A DNA stretch of 64,000 nucleotides from Halomonas alkalicola (lineage in GTDB: Bacteria; Pseudomonadota; Gammaproteobacteria; Pseudomonadales; Halomonadaceae), in NCBI RefSeq assembly GCF_030704205.1, contig NZ_CP131913.1, forward strand, positions 3,410,001 through 3,474,000, given 5' to 3'. The position numbers and the translations under genes were made by a program. The notes beneath the pieces are model-generated. The model was not told the DNA's origin, did not search any database, and saw only the letters and a list, made by a program, of their open reading frames with translations. Below, in pieces: positions 27,266-35,727 of this stretch (position 1 is its first letter; each line of letters begins with the position of its first letter).

Positions 27266-27745
27266 AAAATAGTGATGGCCTATGAGGCGGCCCGGACCCT
27301 GGCCGGCGAATATCGCCACTTCGCCGACCGCATGGGGCCGAAGCTGGTCGAGCTGCTGGAGGCGGGCCGCGCGCTGCCCTTCGTGCGCTACCGTGAGGCG
27401 CGCGCCCAGGCCTCGGCGTTGCAGCCGGTGCTCTCCCGGGTCTTCGCCGAGGAGGTGGACGTGATCCTCGCCGCCAGCGCCCAGGGGGTGGCCCCCAAGG
27501 GGCTCGACGCCACCGGCGACCCGCTCTACTGCCGCGCCTGGACGCTGCTCGGCGTGCCCTGCCTCAACCTGCCGCTCTGCCGGGGCGAGGCGGGCATGCC
27601 GCTCGGCGTGCAGCTGGTGGGTGACCGCTTCGGCGACGAGCGGCTGCTCGCCATCGCGCAGACCCTGGTGGAGGCGAGCCCCTCGGGTGTGGCACCTGTA
27701 GGCAGGTCGGGGGTGACTGGCCAGCGGGCCCGGGCAGGGCCATGA
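27266..27745 (+). pseudogene. Amidase-signature enzyme, C-terminal part
   Basis: Continues the split amidase in frame after the right target duplication: IVMAYEAARTLAGEYRHFAD, then LPFVRYREARAQAS, VILAASAQGVAPKGLDATGDPLY, and the family-typical CRAWTLLGVPCLNLPLCRGEAGMPLGVQLVG. It lacks a start of its own apart from an internal ATG, and has no catalytic residues. The last 20 residues (SGVAPVGRSG onward) look unlike the family. Confidence 0.85.
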
Positions 27746-27811
27746 TGATGCTCTCGTCTCCGCCTCGCCGGCGGGAACGCGTTCACCCGCTACCTGCCCG
27801 AGGAAACGCCC

Positions 27812-28675
27812 ATGACTCGAACGACTCACCTGCAGGAGCTGCTCCGGGTGCTGCGCCACCACCAGGGCCCGATCGGCGGGCCCGAACTCGCCAGGGCGCT
27901 TGGCGTGACCCTGCGCCACCTCTACCAGGACATCGCCGTGCTGCGCGCGGTGGGGGTCGAGGTGGTCAACGAGCCGGGCCGCGGCTATGTGCTGCCGCCG
28001 GAGGTCAAGCTGCCGCCGGCGGCCCTGGCCGAGCCGGCCCCGGTCGCTGGCGCTCAGGATGAGCCCGCTCCGCTCATCTTCTACACCAACCCGCTCTCCC
28101 GGGGCGGCATCGTTCACTGGATGCTCGAGGAGCTCGGCGCCACCTATCGCATGGTGACCCTCGAGTACGGCGCCGCCATGAAGACGCCGGAGTACCTCGC
28201 CATCAACCCGCTGGGCAAGGTGCCGGCGATCCGCCACGGCGAGACGGTGGTGACCGAGGCCGCGGCCATCTGCGCCTACCTGGCCGATGCCTTCCCCGAG
28301 GCCGGCCTGGCCCCGCCCTCCGCCGCCCGGGGCGACTACTACCGCTGGCTGTTCCTCGCCGCCGGCCCCCTGGAGAGTGCCATCGCGCTGAACGACCTTG
28401 GCGTCGCGCCCACGGCGGAGCAGGCGATGCGCTTGGGCTCTGGCGACTACTGGACCCTGGTCGAGACCCTGGCCGCCGCCGTGGCGGGCAGGCCCTATAT
28501 CGCCGGCGACGCCTTCAGCGCCGCGGATGTCTACGTCGGCTCCCATATCGGTTGGGGCATGCAGTTCGGCACCCTGCCGCGCCGCCCGGAGTTCGAGGCC
28601 TACTGGGCCGGGCTGCGCGAGCGGCCGGCCCACCGGCGCTGCGAGGCCCATATCGAGCAGGTGCTGGCCCGGTAG
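27812..28675 (+). CDS. HTH domain fused to glutathione S-transferase
   Basis: 287 aa. Residues 1-70 are the N-terminal HTH of YafY/WYL-type regulators: ELLRVLRHHQGPIGGPELARALGVTLRHLYQDIAVLRAVG, ending with the characteristic GRGYVLPPEVKLPP. Instead of the WYL domain, after a Pro/Ala-rich linker (71-88), a complete GST follows: thioredoxin-like part LIFYTNPLSRGGIVHWMLEELG, NPLGKVPAI, TEAAAICAYLADAFP, and the helical domain with FSAADVYVG. AGGAAA lies 7 bases before the ATG, and the GST part has no separate start. It may be a genuine ligand-sensing regulator or a deletion fusion of two adjacent genes. Confidence 0.85.
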   Translation: MTRTTHLQELLRVLRHHQGPIGGPELARALGVTLRHLYQDIAVLRAVGVEVVNEPGRGYVLPPEVKLPPAALAEPAPVAGAQDEPAPLIFYTNPLSRGGIVHWMLEELGATYRMVTLEYGAAMKTPEYLAINPLGKVPAIRHGETVVTEAAAICAYLADAFPEAGLAPPSAARGDYYRWLFLAAGPLESAIALNDLGVAPTAEQAMRLGSGDYWTLVETLAAAVAGRPYIAGDAFSAADVYVGSHIGWGMQFGTLPRRPEFEAYWAGLRERPAHRRCEAHIEQVLAR

Positions 28676-28680
28676 GGATC

Positions 28681-29496
28681 ATGGCGATGGGACGCCCAGC
28701 CGGTCATCTTGCGAGCCTCTCGTGGCACCTCGTCCTGCCGGTGCTGGCGCTGCTGCTCTGGTCGCTTTCTGGCAGTGCCTGGGCCCGCTGGCTCTTCCTG
28801 CCGGCCTGGGTGCTGGCCACCCAGCTGATCGCCGCCGGCAGCCTGGAGGCGGCCCGCCTGCGCCGCCGTGCCTGGCTGGGGCAGTACTTGCGTGATGGCT
28901 CCCCCTGGCATCGTCGGCTGCGTGGCGGCGCCCTGATGCTGGCCCGCCACCAGCTCCTCGGCGCCCTGCTGGCGCTGGTGCTGCTGGTGAAGCTGCGGGG
29001 GCTTCCTCTCGCCGCCTGGCCGCTGCTGCTGGCGGGGGCGCTTGGCATCGCACTGGCCCGAGGCTGGCTGCGCCGGCGCCTGGCCCCGCACGTGATCGAG
29101 GCGCGTCTGCCGGCGGTCACCCGGCGCCTGCTGGTGGGGCCCGTTTCCGGCCTGCTGGCCCTGGCGCTGGTCGGGCTGGCCCTGTGGCTGCCCCAGCCAT
29201 GGCTCGTCGACCTGGGCTGGGAGGCGGCGCTACTGCGCCACCTGCCGGCCGGCGAGGGCGGATCGCTGCTCGCCTTCTTCGAACGCTTGGCGGCCGCCGC
29301 CGAGATCACCCGGGCCTGGGCGATGCAGAACGCCGAGGCGCAGCTGTCGCTCGGGGCGCCGCTGGCGCTGCTGGGGTGGCTGCTGATGCTGCTGACCCAG
29401 GGCGCCCTTGCCTGGGCCTTCGTGCGCCTGCTGGTCGGTGCCGAAGCGCTGCGCGGCGAGGGGGCAGCGCATCGGCGCCAGGAGAAGGCCCCATGA
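28681..29496 (+). CDS. Uncharacterised polytopic membrane protein
   Basis: 271 aa with about six hydrophobic helices (for example HLVLPVLALLLWSLSG, LLGALLALVLLVKLRG, LLLAGALGIALARGW, LLALALVGLALWLP, LGWLLMLLTQGALAW). No family motif is recognised. It starts 5 bp after the HTH-GST stop codon and its stop overlaps the start of the next gene (ATGA), so the two membrane genes are translationally coupled. Likely inner membrane. Function unknown. Confidence 0.65.
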   Translation: MAMGRPAGHLASLSWHLVLPVLALLLWSLSGSAWARWLFLPAWVLATQLIAAGSLEAARLRRRAWLGQYLRDGSPWHRRLRGGALMLARHQLLGALLALVLLVKLRGLPLAAWPLLLAGALGIALARGWLRRRLAPHVIEARLPAVTRRLLVGPVSGLLALALVGLALWLPQPWLVDLGWEAALLRHLPAGEGGSLLAFFERLAAAAEITRAWAMQNAEAQLSLGAPLALLGWLLMLLTQGALAWAFVRLLVGAEALRGEGAAHRRQEKAP

Positions 29497-30729
29497 GCGG
29501 CGCGACCCTGCCCCGTCGGGAAGGGCATGCCCCCACACGCGGTTGGCGCCGCTGGGGGCTCTCGCTGCTGGTGGTCCTGCTGCTGCTGGTGCTGCTCGAG
29601 GGCGGCCACCGCTGGCTGGAGTCGCGCAGCCAGGCGCCGCTGTTCCGGGTGATCGTGGCGGGGGAGTCGCTGACCCTGGATGCGCAGACCCATGCCGACT
29701 TCACCCGGGACCTCGCCACGCTCACCGGCGAGGCCCAGGCGCGGCTCGCGGCGCGCATGGCGCCCTGGTGGGAGGCGCGTCTCGAGGCGGCCTTCGACCC
29801 GTTGGCTGCGGCGGTGCCGGGCTATCTGGACTGGTACTTCTCCGCGCCGGGCAGCTACCAGCGGCTCGCCGTGGCCCTGGTCGGCGATCTGGATGCGTGG
29901 CTGGACGAACAGCTCCACGAGCGGCTGGTGGTTCCCAGCGGCCTGGAGGCGGCGCTGGCCCAGCTCCAGGCGGACTACCCGGAACGCCTGGCCCGCGAGC
30001 AGCAGGCGATGGCCGAGGGCCTGACCGTCACGCTTCACGCTTCACGAGCGCTATGCCCCGCGCCAGGTGGCCGCGGAGCCGGGAGAGGGCGACAGCCCCG
30101 CCCTCGACCTGGACGCCGTGTTGCGGCACGCCCTCGATGAGGGCCTGGATCGTTCACGCTGGAGTGCGGCGGCGGTGGGGGGAAGCGGCGTGGGGCTGGT
30201 GGCGGGCCGCGCCCTGGCCGGGCGGCTGGGGGCTGGCGCGGCCGTGCAGGGCAGCCGCATGGCACTGCGCAGCCTCGCGCTGCGCCTTGGCACCGGTGCG
30301 GCGCGCTCCCTGGCCAGCGGCGGGGCGGCGGCGGTGGCCACCTCGCCGACCGGCCCGGGGGCCGTGGTGGTGGGCACGCTGACCACGGCCGCGACCCTGG
30401 CCGGCATCGCCGGCAGCGAATACGCCTTGCTCAAGGGGCAGGAGGCACGCTATCGCCCGGCCATGGAGGCGCAGCTGCAGGAGGCCCTCGACGAGGCCCG
30501 TGCGGCTCTGGCCCTGAGCCTCGAGGCCGCCACCGTTGCCATGGCCCGCGACATGGAGGCGCGGGTGAACCGCGTAGTTTCGCCGGATGGTGCGACGGAA
30601 GAGGTGGGCAACGAGGCGACGCCCGAGGCCTACCGTATCCTTGGCAGGTGGGGCGTAACGGCCCCAGGATTTCTACCGGCTCCCGTCAAGTTCGGGATAC
30701 ACTCGGCGTTCGCGAACCGGACGCCCTGA
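29493..30729 (+). pseudogene. Uncharacterised membrane-anchored protein, frameshifted by a 7-bp duplication
   Basis: Starts MSGATLPRREG; one N-terminal membrane helix (WGLSLLVVLLLLVLLEGG), then a roughly 140-residue extracytoplasmic-looking domain, then Gly/Ala-rich hydrophobic stretches (GGSGVGLVAGRALAGRLGAG and GPGAVVVGTLTTAATLAGIAG) and a coiled-coil-like C-terminal part. At 30031-30044 the heptamer CGCTTCA is duplicated; with one copy the frame continues VTLHERYAPRQVAAEPGEGD, so the coding region of about 410 aa was intact before. Overlaps the upstream membrane gene by ATGA, suggesting a shared complex. No family recognised. Confidence 0.7.
30031..30044 (+). repeat. 7-bp tandem duplication that breaks the reading frame
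   Basis: CGCTTCA occurs twice in direct succession. Seven extra bases shift the membrane-protein gene out of frame; a slippage event could restore it. Confidence 0.85.
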
Positions 30730-30732
30730 CAC

Positions 30733-31594
30733 ATGCCCGTTGATCTTCAAGCCCTCTATCCCAAGCTTGTCCACCTGATGCTGGACACGGTCTTCGTGGT
30801 CGACAGGGACAACCAGATCGTGTTCGTGAGCGATGCCTGTGAGGTACTGCTCGGTTACCGTGCCGACGAGCTGATGGGCACGATGATCACGAATTACATG
30901 CATCCGGACGACCTGGCGGCCTCTCTGGCCTCCATCACCCGGGTCATGAAGGGACAGTCCCACATCGATTTCGGTAACCGCTACATCCGCAAGGATGGCG
31001 GTATCGTTCATATCCTGTGGTCTGCCTGCTGGTACGCGGAGGAGGGGGGGGCGGATCGGTGTCGCCCGGGATGTGACGGCCCTCAGGCAGGCCGAGGACG
31101 AATTGCGCTACCTCGCCCATCATGATGCGCTCACGGGGCTGACCAACCGGTCGCTGTTCTATGATCGGCTGGAATCGGCGCTGCATGCGGCCCACCGCCA
31201 TCGAAGTGGCCTGGCGCTGCTGTTTCTGGATCTCAACGACTTCAAGCGCATCAATGATGCCCACGGGCATGCGGTGGGAGATCGTGTGATCTGCTCGGTG
31301 GCACGACGGCTGGAAGGCTGCGTGCGAGAGACGGACACGGTGGCGCGGATGGGCGGCGATGAATTCACCGTCCTGTTGACGGACATCCACTCGACGGATG
31401 CCGTCTCCAGGAAGGTGGAGCAGATTCTCGCGGTCCTTTCCGAGCCTCTGGGCGGCGAACTGGACGGGCTTGCGCCCTCCTGCAGTATCGGCGTGGCCTG
31501 TTATCCCGCCGACGGGGAGGATGCCGACACCCTGCTGAGCCATGCGGATGGCGACATGTACCGGATCAAGAGGCACCGCTCGGCCGCTCGGTGA
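30733..31594 (+). pseudogene. PAS-GGDEF diguanylate cyclase, frameshifted in a G8 run
   Basis: N-terminal PAS domain (residues 1-110: LMLDTVFVVDRDNQIVFVSD, GYRADELMG, YIRKDGGIVHILWSACWY) followed in another frame by the PAS tail IGVARDVTALRQAEDELRYLAHHDALTGLTNR and a full GGDEF domain with LDLNDFKRIND, the active-site MGGDEF and the inhibitory RETD I-site five residues before it. The break is a run of eight G at 31044-31051; with seven G the frame reads EEGGRIGVARD. Intact length would be 287 aa; it would make cyclic di-GMP. Could be a real mutation, phase variation in the G run, or a sequencing error. Confidence 0.82.
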
Positions 31595-31610
31595 CGAGCG
31601 GCCAGGCCAG

Positions 31611-32087
31611 TCAAGCGCCGTGCAGGCGCCTATGCAGGCCGCGGATTCGCTCGGCGAATTCCGGCACCGGCCCCTCGACCACGGCATCGGGCACCACCTG
31701 CCGGATCGGCAGCGGCGCCACCGGCGCCGGCGAAGCGCCGATCTCCCCAAGCCAACCGATGAGCTGCTCCGACGAGCTGGCATAGACGATCCGCCCCAGA
31801 CCCACCCAGCCGTGGGCCGCCGCGCACATGGGGCAGTGCTCGCCGGAGGTATAGACGGTGGCCCGCGCCCGCTGCTCGGGCGTCAGGTGCTCCGCGGCCC
31901 AGCGTGCCAGGAAGAACTCCGGGTGCTGGGTAGCGTCGCCGCCGGCCACGTGGTTATGGTCTTCCGCCAGCACCTCGCCATCCCCGCTCACCAGCACCGA
32001 GCCAAACGGCTCGTCACCCGCCTCCAGCGCCTGCTCCGCCAGCGCCACGCAGCGTTCCAGGTAGTCCATATCCTTCTCGTCGATCAT
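31611..32087 (-). CDS. Nucleoside/guanine deaminase-type zinc enzyme
   Basis: 158 aa from the ATG of MIDEKDMDYL. Cytidine-deaminase-like fold: the His-x-Glu motif appears as QHPEFF (usually HAE) and the second zinc motif as EHCPMCAAAHGW, giving Cys ligands two residues apart. Members deaminate guanine, cytosine or related bases. The frame is open upstream but the longer starts lack a ribosome-binding site and family similarity. Convergent with the PAS-GGDEF gene. Confidence 0.8.
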   Translation of the reverse strand: MIDEKDMDYLERCVALAEQALEAGDEPFGSVLVSGDGEVLAEDHNHVAGGDATQHPEFFLARWAAEHLTPEQRARATVYTSGEHCPMCAAAHGWVGLGRIVYASSSEQLIGWLGEIGASPAPVAPLPIRQVVPDAVVEGPVPEFAERIRGLHRRLHGA

Positions 32088-32446
32088 CGTCCGGGCTCCT
32101 TGGGTTTCCGAGTAAACCACCAGCATACTCCCAACGCGCCGTTGGCCAACCGAAGCCCACTGAGCTAGGCTGGGGTGCATTACAAATGGAAACAGCCTGG
32201 TGACAGGGCTGACCCAGGGAGCAGGGAAGGCGATATGGCAGCGACACCCACCGATTCTTCGTCGGCCAGCCGGCATGGCTTTGGGAAATGGCACAGTGCT
32301 ATTTCCTGCCATCATGCCGGTTTTTCTATGGCCGGTTTCGACCCAAAGCGGACAAGCCTGAAAACGCGAGATGCTCGTTAGGCCATGTTATGCAGCCGGC
32401 ACGATGATTGAATTCAGGATCGAAACAGCAAGGTGAAAGCCATGAT
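32088..32446. other. Non-coding stretch left of the IS1380 element
   Basis: No convincing gene. It holds the deaminase promoter region, one copy of a dispersed 20-bp motif (32334-32353), and, just before the IS1380 end, AAGGTG at 32432-32437, which was the ribosome-binding site of the small gene now starting at 34171. A GTTAGGC heptamer is at 32377 but no attC partner was found. Confidence 0.5.
32334..32353 (+). repeat. Dispersed motif, copy A (GGTTTCGRCC...GCGGAC)
   Basis: GGTTTCGACCCAAAGCGGAC. Two related copies, in the opposite orientation, lie at 34593-34610 and 35842-35861. All three are in non-coding DNA of the AT-richer acquired region. Confidence 0.6.
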
Positions 32447-32551
32447 CCCGCCTTATTCATGAGACCGGCCTGAAAACGAAGATAGCGGATGGTATCCTCT
32501 TGAAAATTCAGTGTGTTCCGCCAAGAACCTGATCCAAGGGAGCCATCCGCT

Positions 32552-33934
32552 ATGGGTGAAAGCCTATCCACCTGGACGCCCTCGTGCAACGGCTCTGTCC
32601 GTGTCGAGCTGAGCGGCCACCGCACCACCAGCGACAGCGGCGCTTTGTTGCTGCGTGAAGCCCTCGACAACAGCGGCGTGATTGAGGCGCTCGAAGACAA
32701 CCTGGTCGATCCGCGTCACCCGCTGCGTATCCGCCACTCCCTGGCCAGTCAGCTACGCACCCTGGTGCTGCAGCGCGCGATGGGCTGGATCGATCTCAGC
32801 GATACCGACACGCTGCGCCGTGACCCGCTCTGGCAGTTGGCCTGTAGCGACGCGCGCGGGACGACGCCATTGGCGCAGGACCGGCCGTCTCAAGCCACGC
32901 TGTCGCGGCTGCTGACCTGCCTCGGCCGCAACGACAACATCGATGCCGTGCACGAAGGCCTGCTGCGGCTGGTGCTCTGGCGCCTGACCTCGCTGAAGAA
33001 CGGCGAGCGCCCCAAGCAGCTGACGCTGGACATCGACGGCCTGCCGATCGAGGTCCACGGTCACCAAGGTGGCTCGGCCTACCATGGCCTTTACGGTACC
33101 CGCATCTACTCGCCGCTGGTCGCCTCGCTGGCCGAAACAGGCGACATGGTCGGTGGCCTGCTACGCGAGGGCAACGCCGGCCCGGCTGAGAATGCCGATA
33201 CATGGATCCCCCATCTGGTGACGCGGCTCAACGAGAGCACTGGCGCCCAGGTTCGGGTGCGCATCGATGCCGGATTCACCGACAACGACACGCTGGAGGC
33301 GCTGGAAGAGCGCGACATCGAGTATCTGGGCCGGTTACGCAGCCACAAGGGCCTGCAAAAATTGGCGGCGCCCTACCTGAAGCGGCCCCGCGGCCGACCG
33401 CCTGAACAGCCTCGAGAATGGTGCCATGACCTTGAGTACCAAGCCGGTTCCTGGCCGGCACCACGGCGCGTCGTGCTGGTCGTGCAGGAGCGCCCCGATG
33501 ACCTGCTGCTGCATGCCTTCTTCCTGGTCACCCACCTCCTCAGCAAGTTCGACTGGCCGCCAGAGAAGGTCCTAGCACTCTATCGCAAGCGCGGCAGCGC
33601 CGAGGCGCACATGGGCGAAGTGAAGTCGGCGCTCGACGTGCACCTCTCGTCGACCGATCGCGGCGCCTCCACCGTTCAGGACGTGATGGCGCGCAACGAG
33701 GTGAGCTTGCTGCTCAGTCTCTACGCCTACCAGGTCCTGCATGGCCTGCGCTGCCTCCTGGAGCGGCAAACCCGACAAGGCTGGAGCCTGAGCCGGATGC
33801 GCGAGCAGGTGCTCAAGGTCGCCGCCACGCTGAGGCTGCACGCTCGGCGAATCACCGTTCATCTGGGTGCCGCCGCCGACAAGTGGTGGCCGACGCTGCT
33901 GAAGGGGCTACCGAAGCTGACCGCACTGAGCTGA
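32552..33934 (+). CDS. IS1380-family transposase
   Basis: 460 aa from ATG 32552, with AAGGGAG about 10 bases upstream. Typical IS1380 features: N-terminal LSGHRTTSDSGALLLREALD, the catalytic segments LTLDIDGLPIEVHGHQ (first Asp) and VRIDAGFTDNDTLEAL (second Asp), and the YRKRGSAEAHMGEVKSAL segment with the Glu. The reading frame is complete and the inverted repeats are intact, so unlike the other transposases in the window this one may be active. Confidence 0.92.
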   Translation: MGESLSTWTPSCNGSVRVELSGHRTTSDSGALLLREALDNSGVIEALEDNLVDPRHPLRIRHSLASQLRTLVLQRAMGWIDLSDTDTLRRDPLWQLACSDARGTTPLAQDRPSQATLSRLLTCLGRNDNIDAVHEGLLRLVLWRLTSLKNGERPKQLTLDIDGLPIEVHGHQGGSAYHGLYGTRIYSPLVASLAETGDMVGGLLREGNAGPAENADTWIPHLVTRLNESTGAQVRVRIDAGFTDNDTLEALEERDIEYLGRLRSHKGLQKLAAPYLKRPRGRPPEQPREWCHDLEYQAGSWPAPRRVVLVVQERPDDLLLHAFFLVTHLLSKFDWPPEKVLALYRKRGSAEAHMGEVKSALDVHLSSTDRGASTVQDVMARNEVSLLLSLYAYQVLHGLRCLLERQTRQGWSLSRMREQVLKVAATLRLHARRITVHLGAAADKWWPTLLKGLPKLTALS

Positions 33935-34170
33935 CGCTCCTGCGAGACCACCACAGCATCAGAAAGCGAGCGACCGGAGCGGCGGTCGGCGATCACGGCT
34001 GCTTGGACGGCCGCCATTGATTCCAAAGAGCTATAATAAGTAAGTAGGAAAAGGGCTGCGTTCTGGCATTACTCAACAGCCACTCGCGCTGAAGAGGCGA
34101 ATCCTGATAAGCAATGCCAACAGCCAGTACCTTCAGACCGCTCAATCAGCGCCCTCGTGAATAAGGCGGG
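33935..34170. other. Right non-coding part of the IS1380 element
   Basis: 236 bp between the transposase stop and the right inverted repeat (34154-34170). No gene is seen; its lower GC content than the transposase gene is notable. Confidence 0.6.
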
Positions 34171-34449
34171 ATGATTTCACGATCAGAACTCGACCAGCTA
34201 GGGCTATATGGATTCCTAGGACGTGCTTCTTTTTTTATATTCAGTCTGACAGTTTTTAGTATTTTCCTTGGGCATCTAGCTATCATTATTGCATTTATTT
34301 TAAGCATGGTATACATGTCAGACAGATGGCTATGGTGGGTGGTTGCGTGGCCAGTAACACATGTGGTTTGGCATTTTTTAATGTCTTGTTTTTTAGTAAT
34401 ATTGCTTCAGGCTTTAAAGTGGGTTTGCTGGTTAGTTCATGGTGAATGA
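34171..34449 (+). CDS. Small hydrophobic membrane protein of unknown function
   Basis: 92 aa, two or three membrane helices (SFFIFSLTVFSIFLGHLAII, WWVVAWPVTHVVWH, LMSCFLVILLQALKW). AT-rich codon use unlike the surrounding genome suggests transfer. Its ATG is the first base triplet of the ATGAT duplicated by IS1380. Before the insertion the start was preceded by AAGGTGAAAGCC, a good ribosome-binding site now 1.7 kb away; the sequence now in front (AAGGCGGG, part of the IS end) is too close to be ideal. Expression is therefore uncertain. Confidence 0.55.
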   Translation: MISRSELDQLGLYGFLGRASFFIFSLTVFSIFLGHLAIIIAFILSMVYMSDRWLWWVVAWPVTHVVWHFLMSCFLVILLQALKWVCWLVHGE

Positions 34450-34764
34450 AGATCGAATAAAATTCACAGCCCGGTGACACCCTTTACATCACACCATGAC
34501 TATTTAAGGGGCACCCCTGTATAATGGTAATATAGACAAACTAAGGCAAGAGCGTAGCAAACCTGCACCTCTGCTTGAGGCGTCACATCATAGTCCGCTT
34601 CTGGCCGAAAGAGGAAGGTTCGCCTATGCTTGATGTAAGGCAGATTGCTGCTTACAAAGCAAAAACGACATTCAGGCAAAGGCAGCAGGCGCGCTCATTG
34701 CTATTATTTATTTCATCCTGAGGCAGAAAACTCTTATGAAGTTGGCAACTGGAAGCTCACAGTT
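34450..34764. other. AT-rich intergenic region upstream of the antiporter gene
   Basis: No gene seen. Contains dispersed motif copy B at 34593-34610 and presumably the antiporter promoter (TATAATGG near 34519 is a plausible -10 hexamer). The antiporter reading frame is open into this region from about 34645 but without similarity. Confidence 0.45.
34593..34610 (-). repeat. Dispersed motif, copy B
   Basis: Reads TTTCGGCCAGAAGCGGAC on the minus strand, matching copies A and C in TTTCGRCC and GCGGAC. Confidence 0.6.
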
Positions 34765-35727
34765 TTGTTGAACCTGCTGCTTGTCGCGATCGGGGTTTTT
34801 CTTCTGACAGGTGGAGGTGAGGCACTTATCAGAGGTTCTCTGGCTGCAGCAAATCGGCTGGGGATTTCACCTTTGCTCAGCGGGTTGCTGATTGTAGGTT
34901 TCGGTACGTCTGCTCCAGAGTTGGTTGTTTCAATCGATGCGGCTTTGAGTGAGCGGCCAGACATCGCAATCGGTAACGTTGTAGGGAGCAATATTGGCAA
35001 TATATTGCTAATTCTAGGTTTGTGCGCGCTGATAACGCCGCTTGCTGTTAAGCCGCTGGTGTTGCGGCGTGATGGCGTCACTGTTGTAGTGGCTAGCATT
35101 TTGTTTCTTGTTCTTGTCGGTGGGGATGCCTTGGAAAGGTCTGACGCTGGCATATTCCTTTTGGCGCTAGCCGCTTATCTGATATGGGCTTATGTGACTG
35201 AACGGTCCGGTAAAGTTCCTTCCGCAGAGTTACATAGAGCTGAAGGGAAGGAGATGACTTCGTTACCAAAAACTACGCTATGGATAGTCATGGCGATTGT
35301 GTTGGGTCTGGGGCTTTTGATCACGGGCTCGCAAGTCTTGCTAAAGGGAGCTGTGGGAATAGCCGAGTCATTTCGTGTCTCAGAGGCTGTAATAGGTCTG
35401 ACCCTTGTGGCGGTTGGTACGTCTCTGCCTGAGCTTTCCATCTCAGTAATTGCGGCATTACGGCGGCATGCCGATGTTGCTATTGGAAATATTCTGGGAA
35501 GCAATACTTTCAATCTCCTGGGAATACTCGGAATTTCCGCGTTCCTGCAGCCTCTTCCAGTCCATGAGCGAATCTTGCAGTTTGATCAGTGGGTCATGCT
35601 GGGAACGTCGCTTATTCTGTTGCTTTTTCTATACACTGGGAGTCGCCTTAGCAGGATCGAAGGCGGGTTACTCATGCTCGGTTACGTAGCGTATGTGGGT
35701 CTGAGTTTTACGATATTCCGTTCATAA
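34765..35727 (+). CDS. Ca2+/Na+ : cation antiporter family protein (YrbG/CaCA type)
   Basis: About 320 aa, ten to eleven membrane helices in two inverted halves. Each half has the alpha-repeat of the CaCA family: GFGTSAPELVVSIDAAL with GNVVGSNIGNILLILG, and AVGTSLPELSISVIAAL with GNILGSNTFNLLGILG. It would exchange Na+ or H+ for Ca2+ or another cation at the inner membrane. Start uncertain: I take TTG 34765, with GGAAG 9 bases before; the ATG at 34736 is in another frame. Much lower GC than neighbouring genes, so probably acquired. Confidence 0.82.
   Translation: MLNLLLVAIGVFLLTGGGEALIRGSLAAANRLGISPLLSGLLIVGFGTSAPELVVSIDAALSERPDIAIGNVVGSNIGNILLILGLCALITPLAVKPLVLRRDGVTVVVASILFLVLVGGDALERSDAGIFLLALAAYLIWAYVTERSGKVPSAELHRAEGKEMTSLPKTTLWIVMAIVLGLGLLITGSQVLLKGAVGIAESFRVSEAVIGLTLVAVGTSLPELSISVIAALRRHADVAIGNILGSNTFNLLGILGISAFLQPLPVHERILQFDQWVMLGTSLILLLFLYTGSRLSRIEGGLLMLGYVAYVGLSFTIFRS

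Larger units (their letters stand above)
32447..34170 (+). mobile_element. IS1380-family insertion sequence
   Basis: 1724 bp. Terminal inverted repeats of 17 bp with one mismatch: CCCGCCTTATTCATGAG at the left and CCCGCCTTATTCACGAG (inverted) at the right. Flanked by the 5-bp direct repeat ATGAT (32442-32446 and 34171-34175), consistent with the 4-5 bp duplications of this family. Contains one intact transposase gene. The target duplication includes the start codon of the small downstream gene. Confidence 0.9.

Noticed and set aside
32377..32383. GTTAGGC heptamer resembling an integron attC core site
   Set aside because: No matching RYYYAAC partner at attC spacing, no integron integrase and no further cassettes; a 7-mer can occur by chance.
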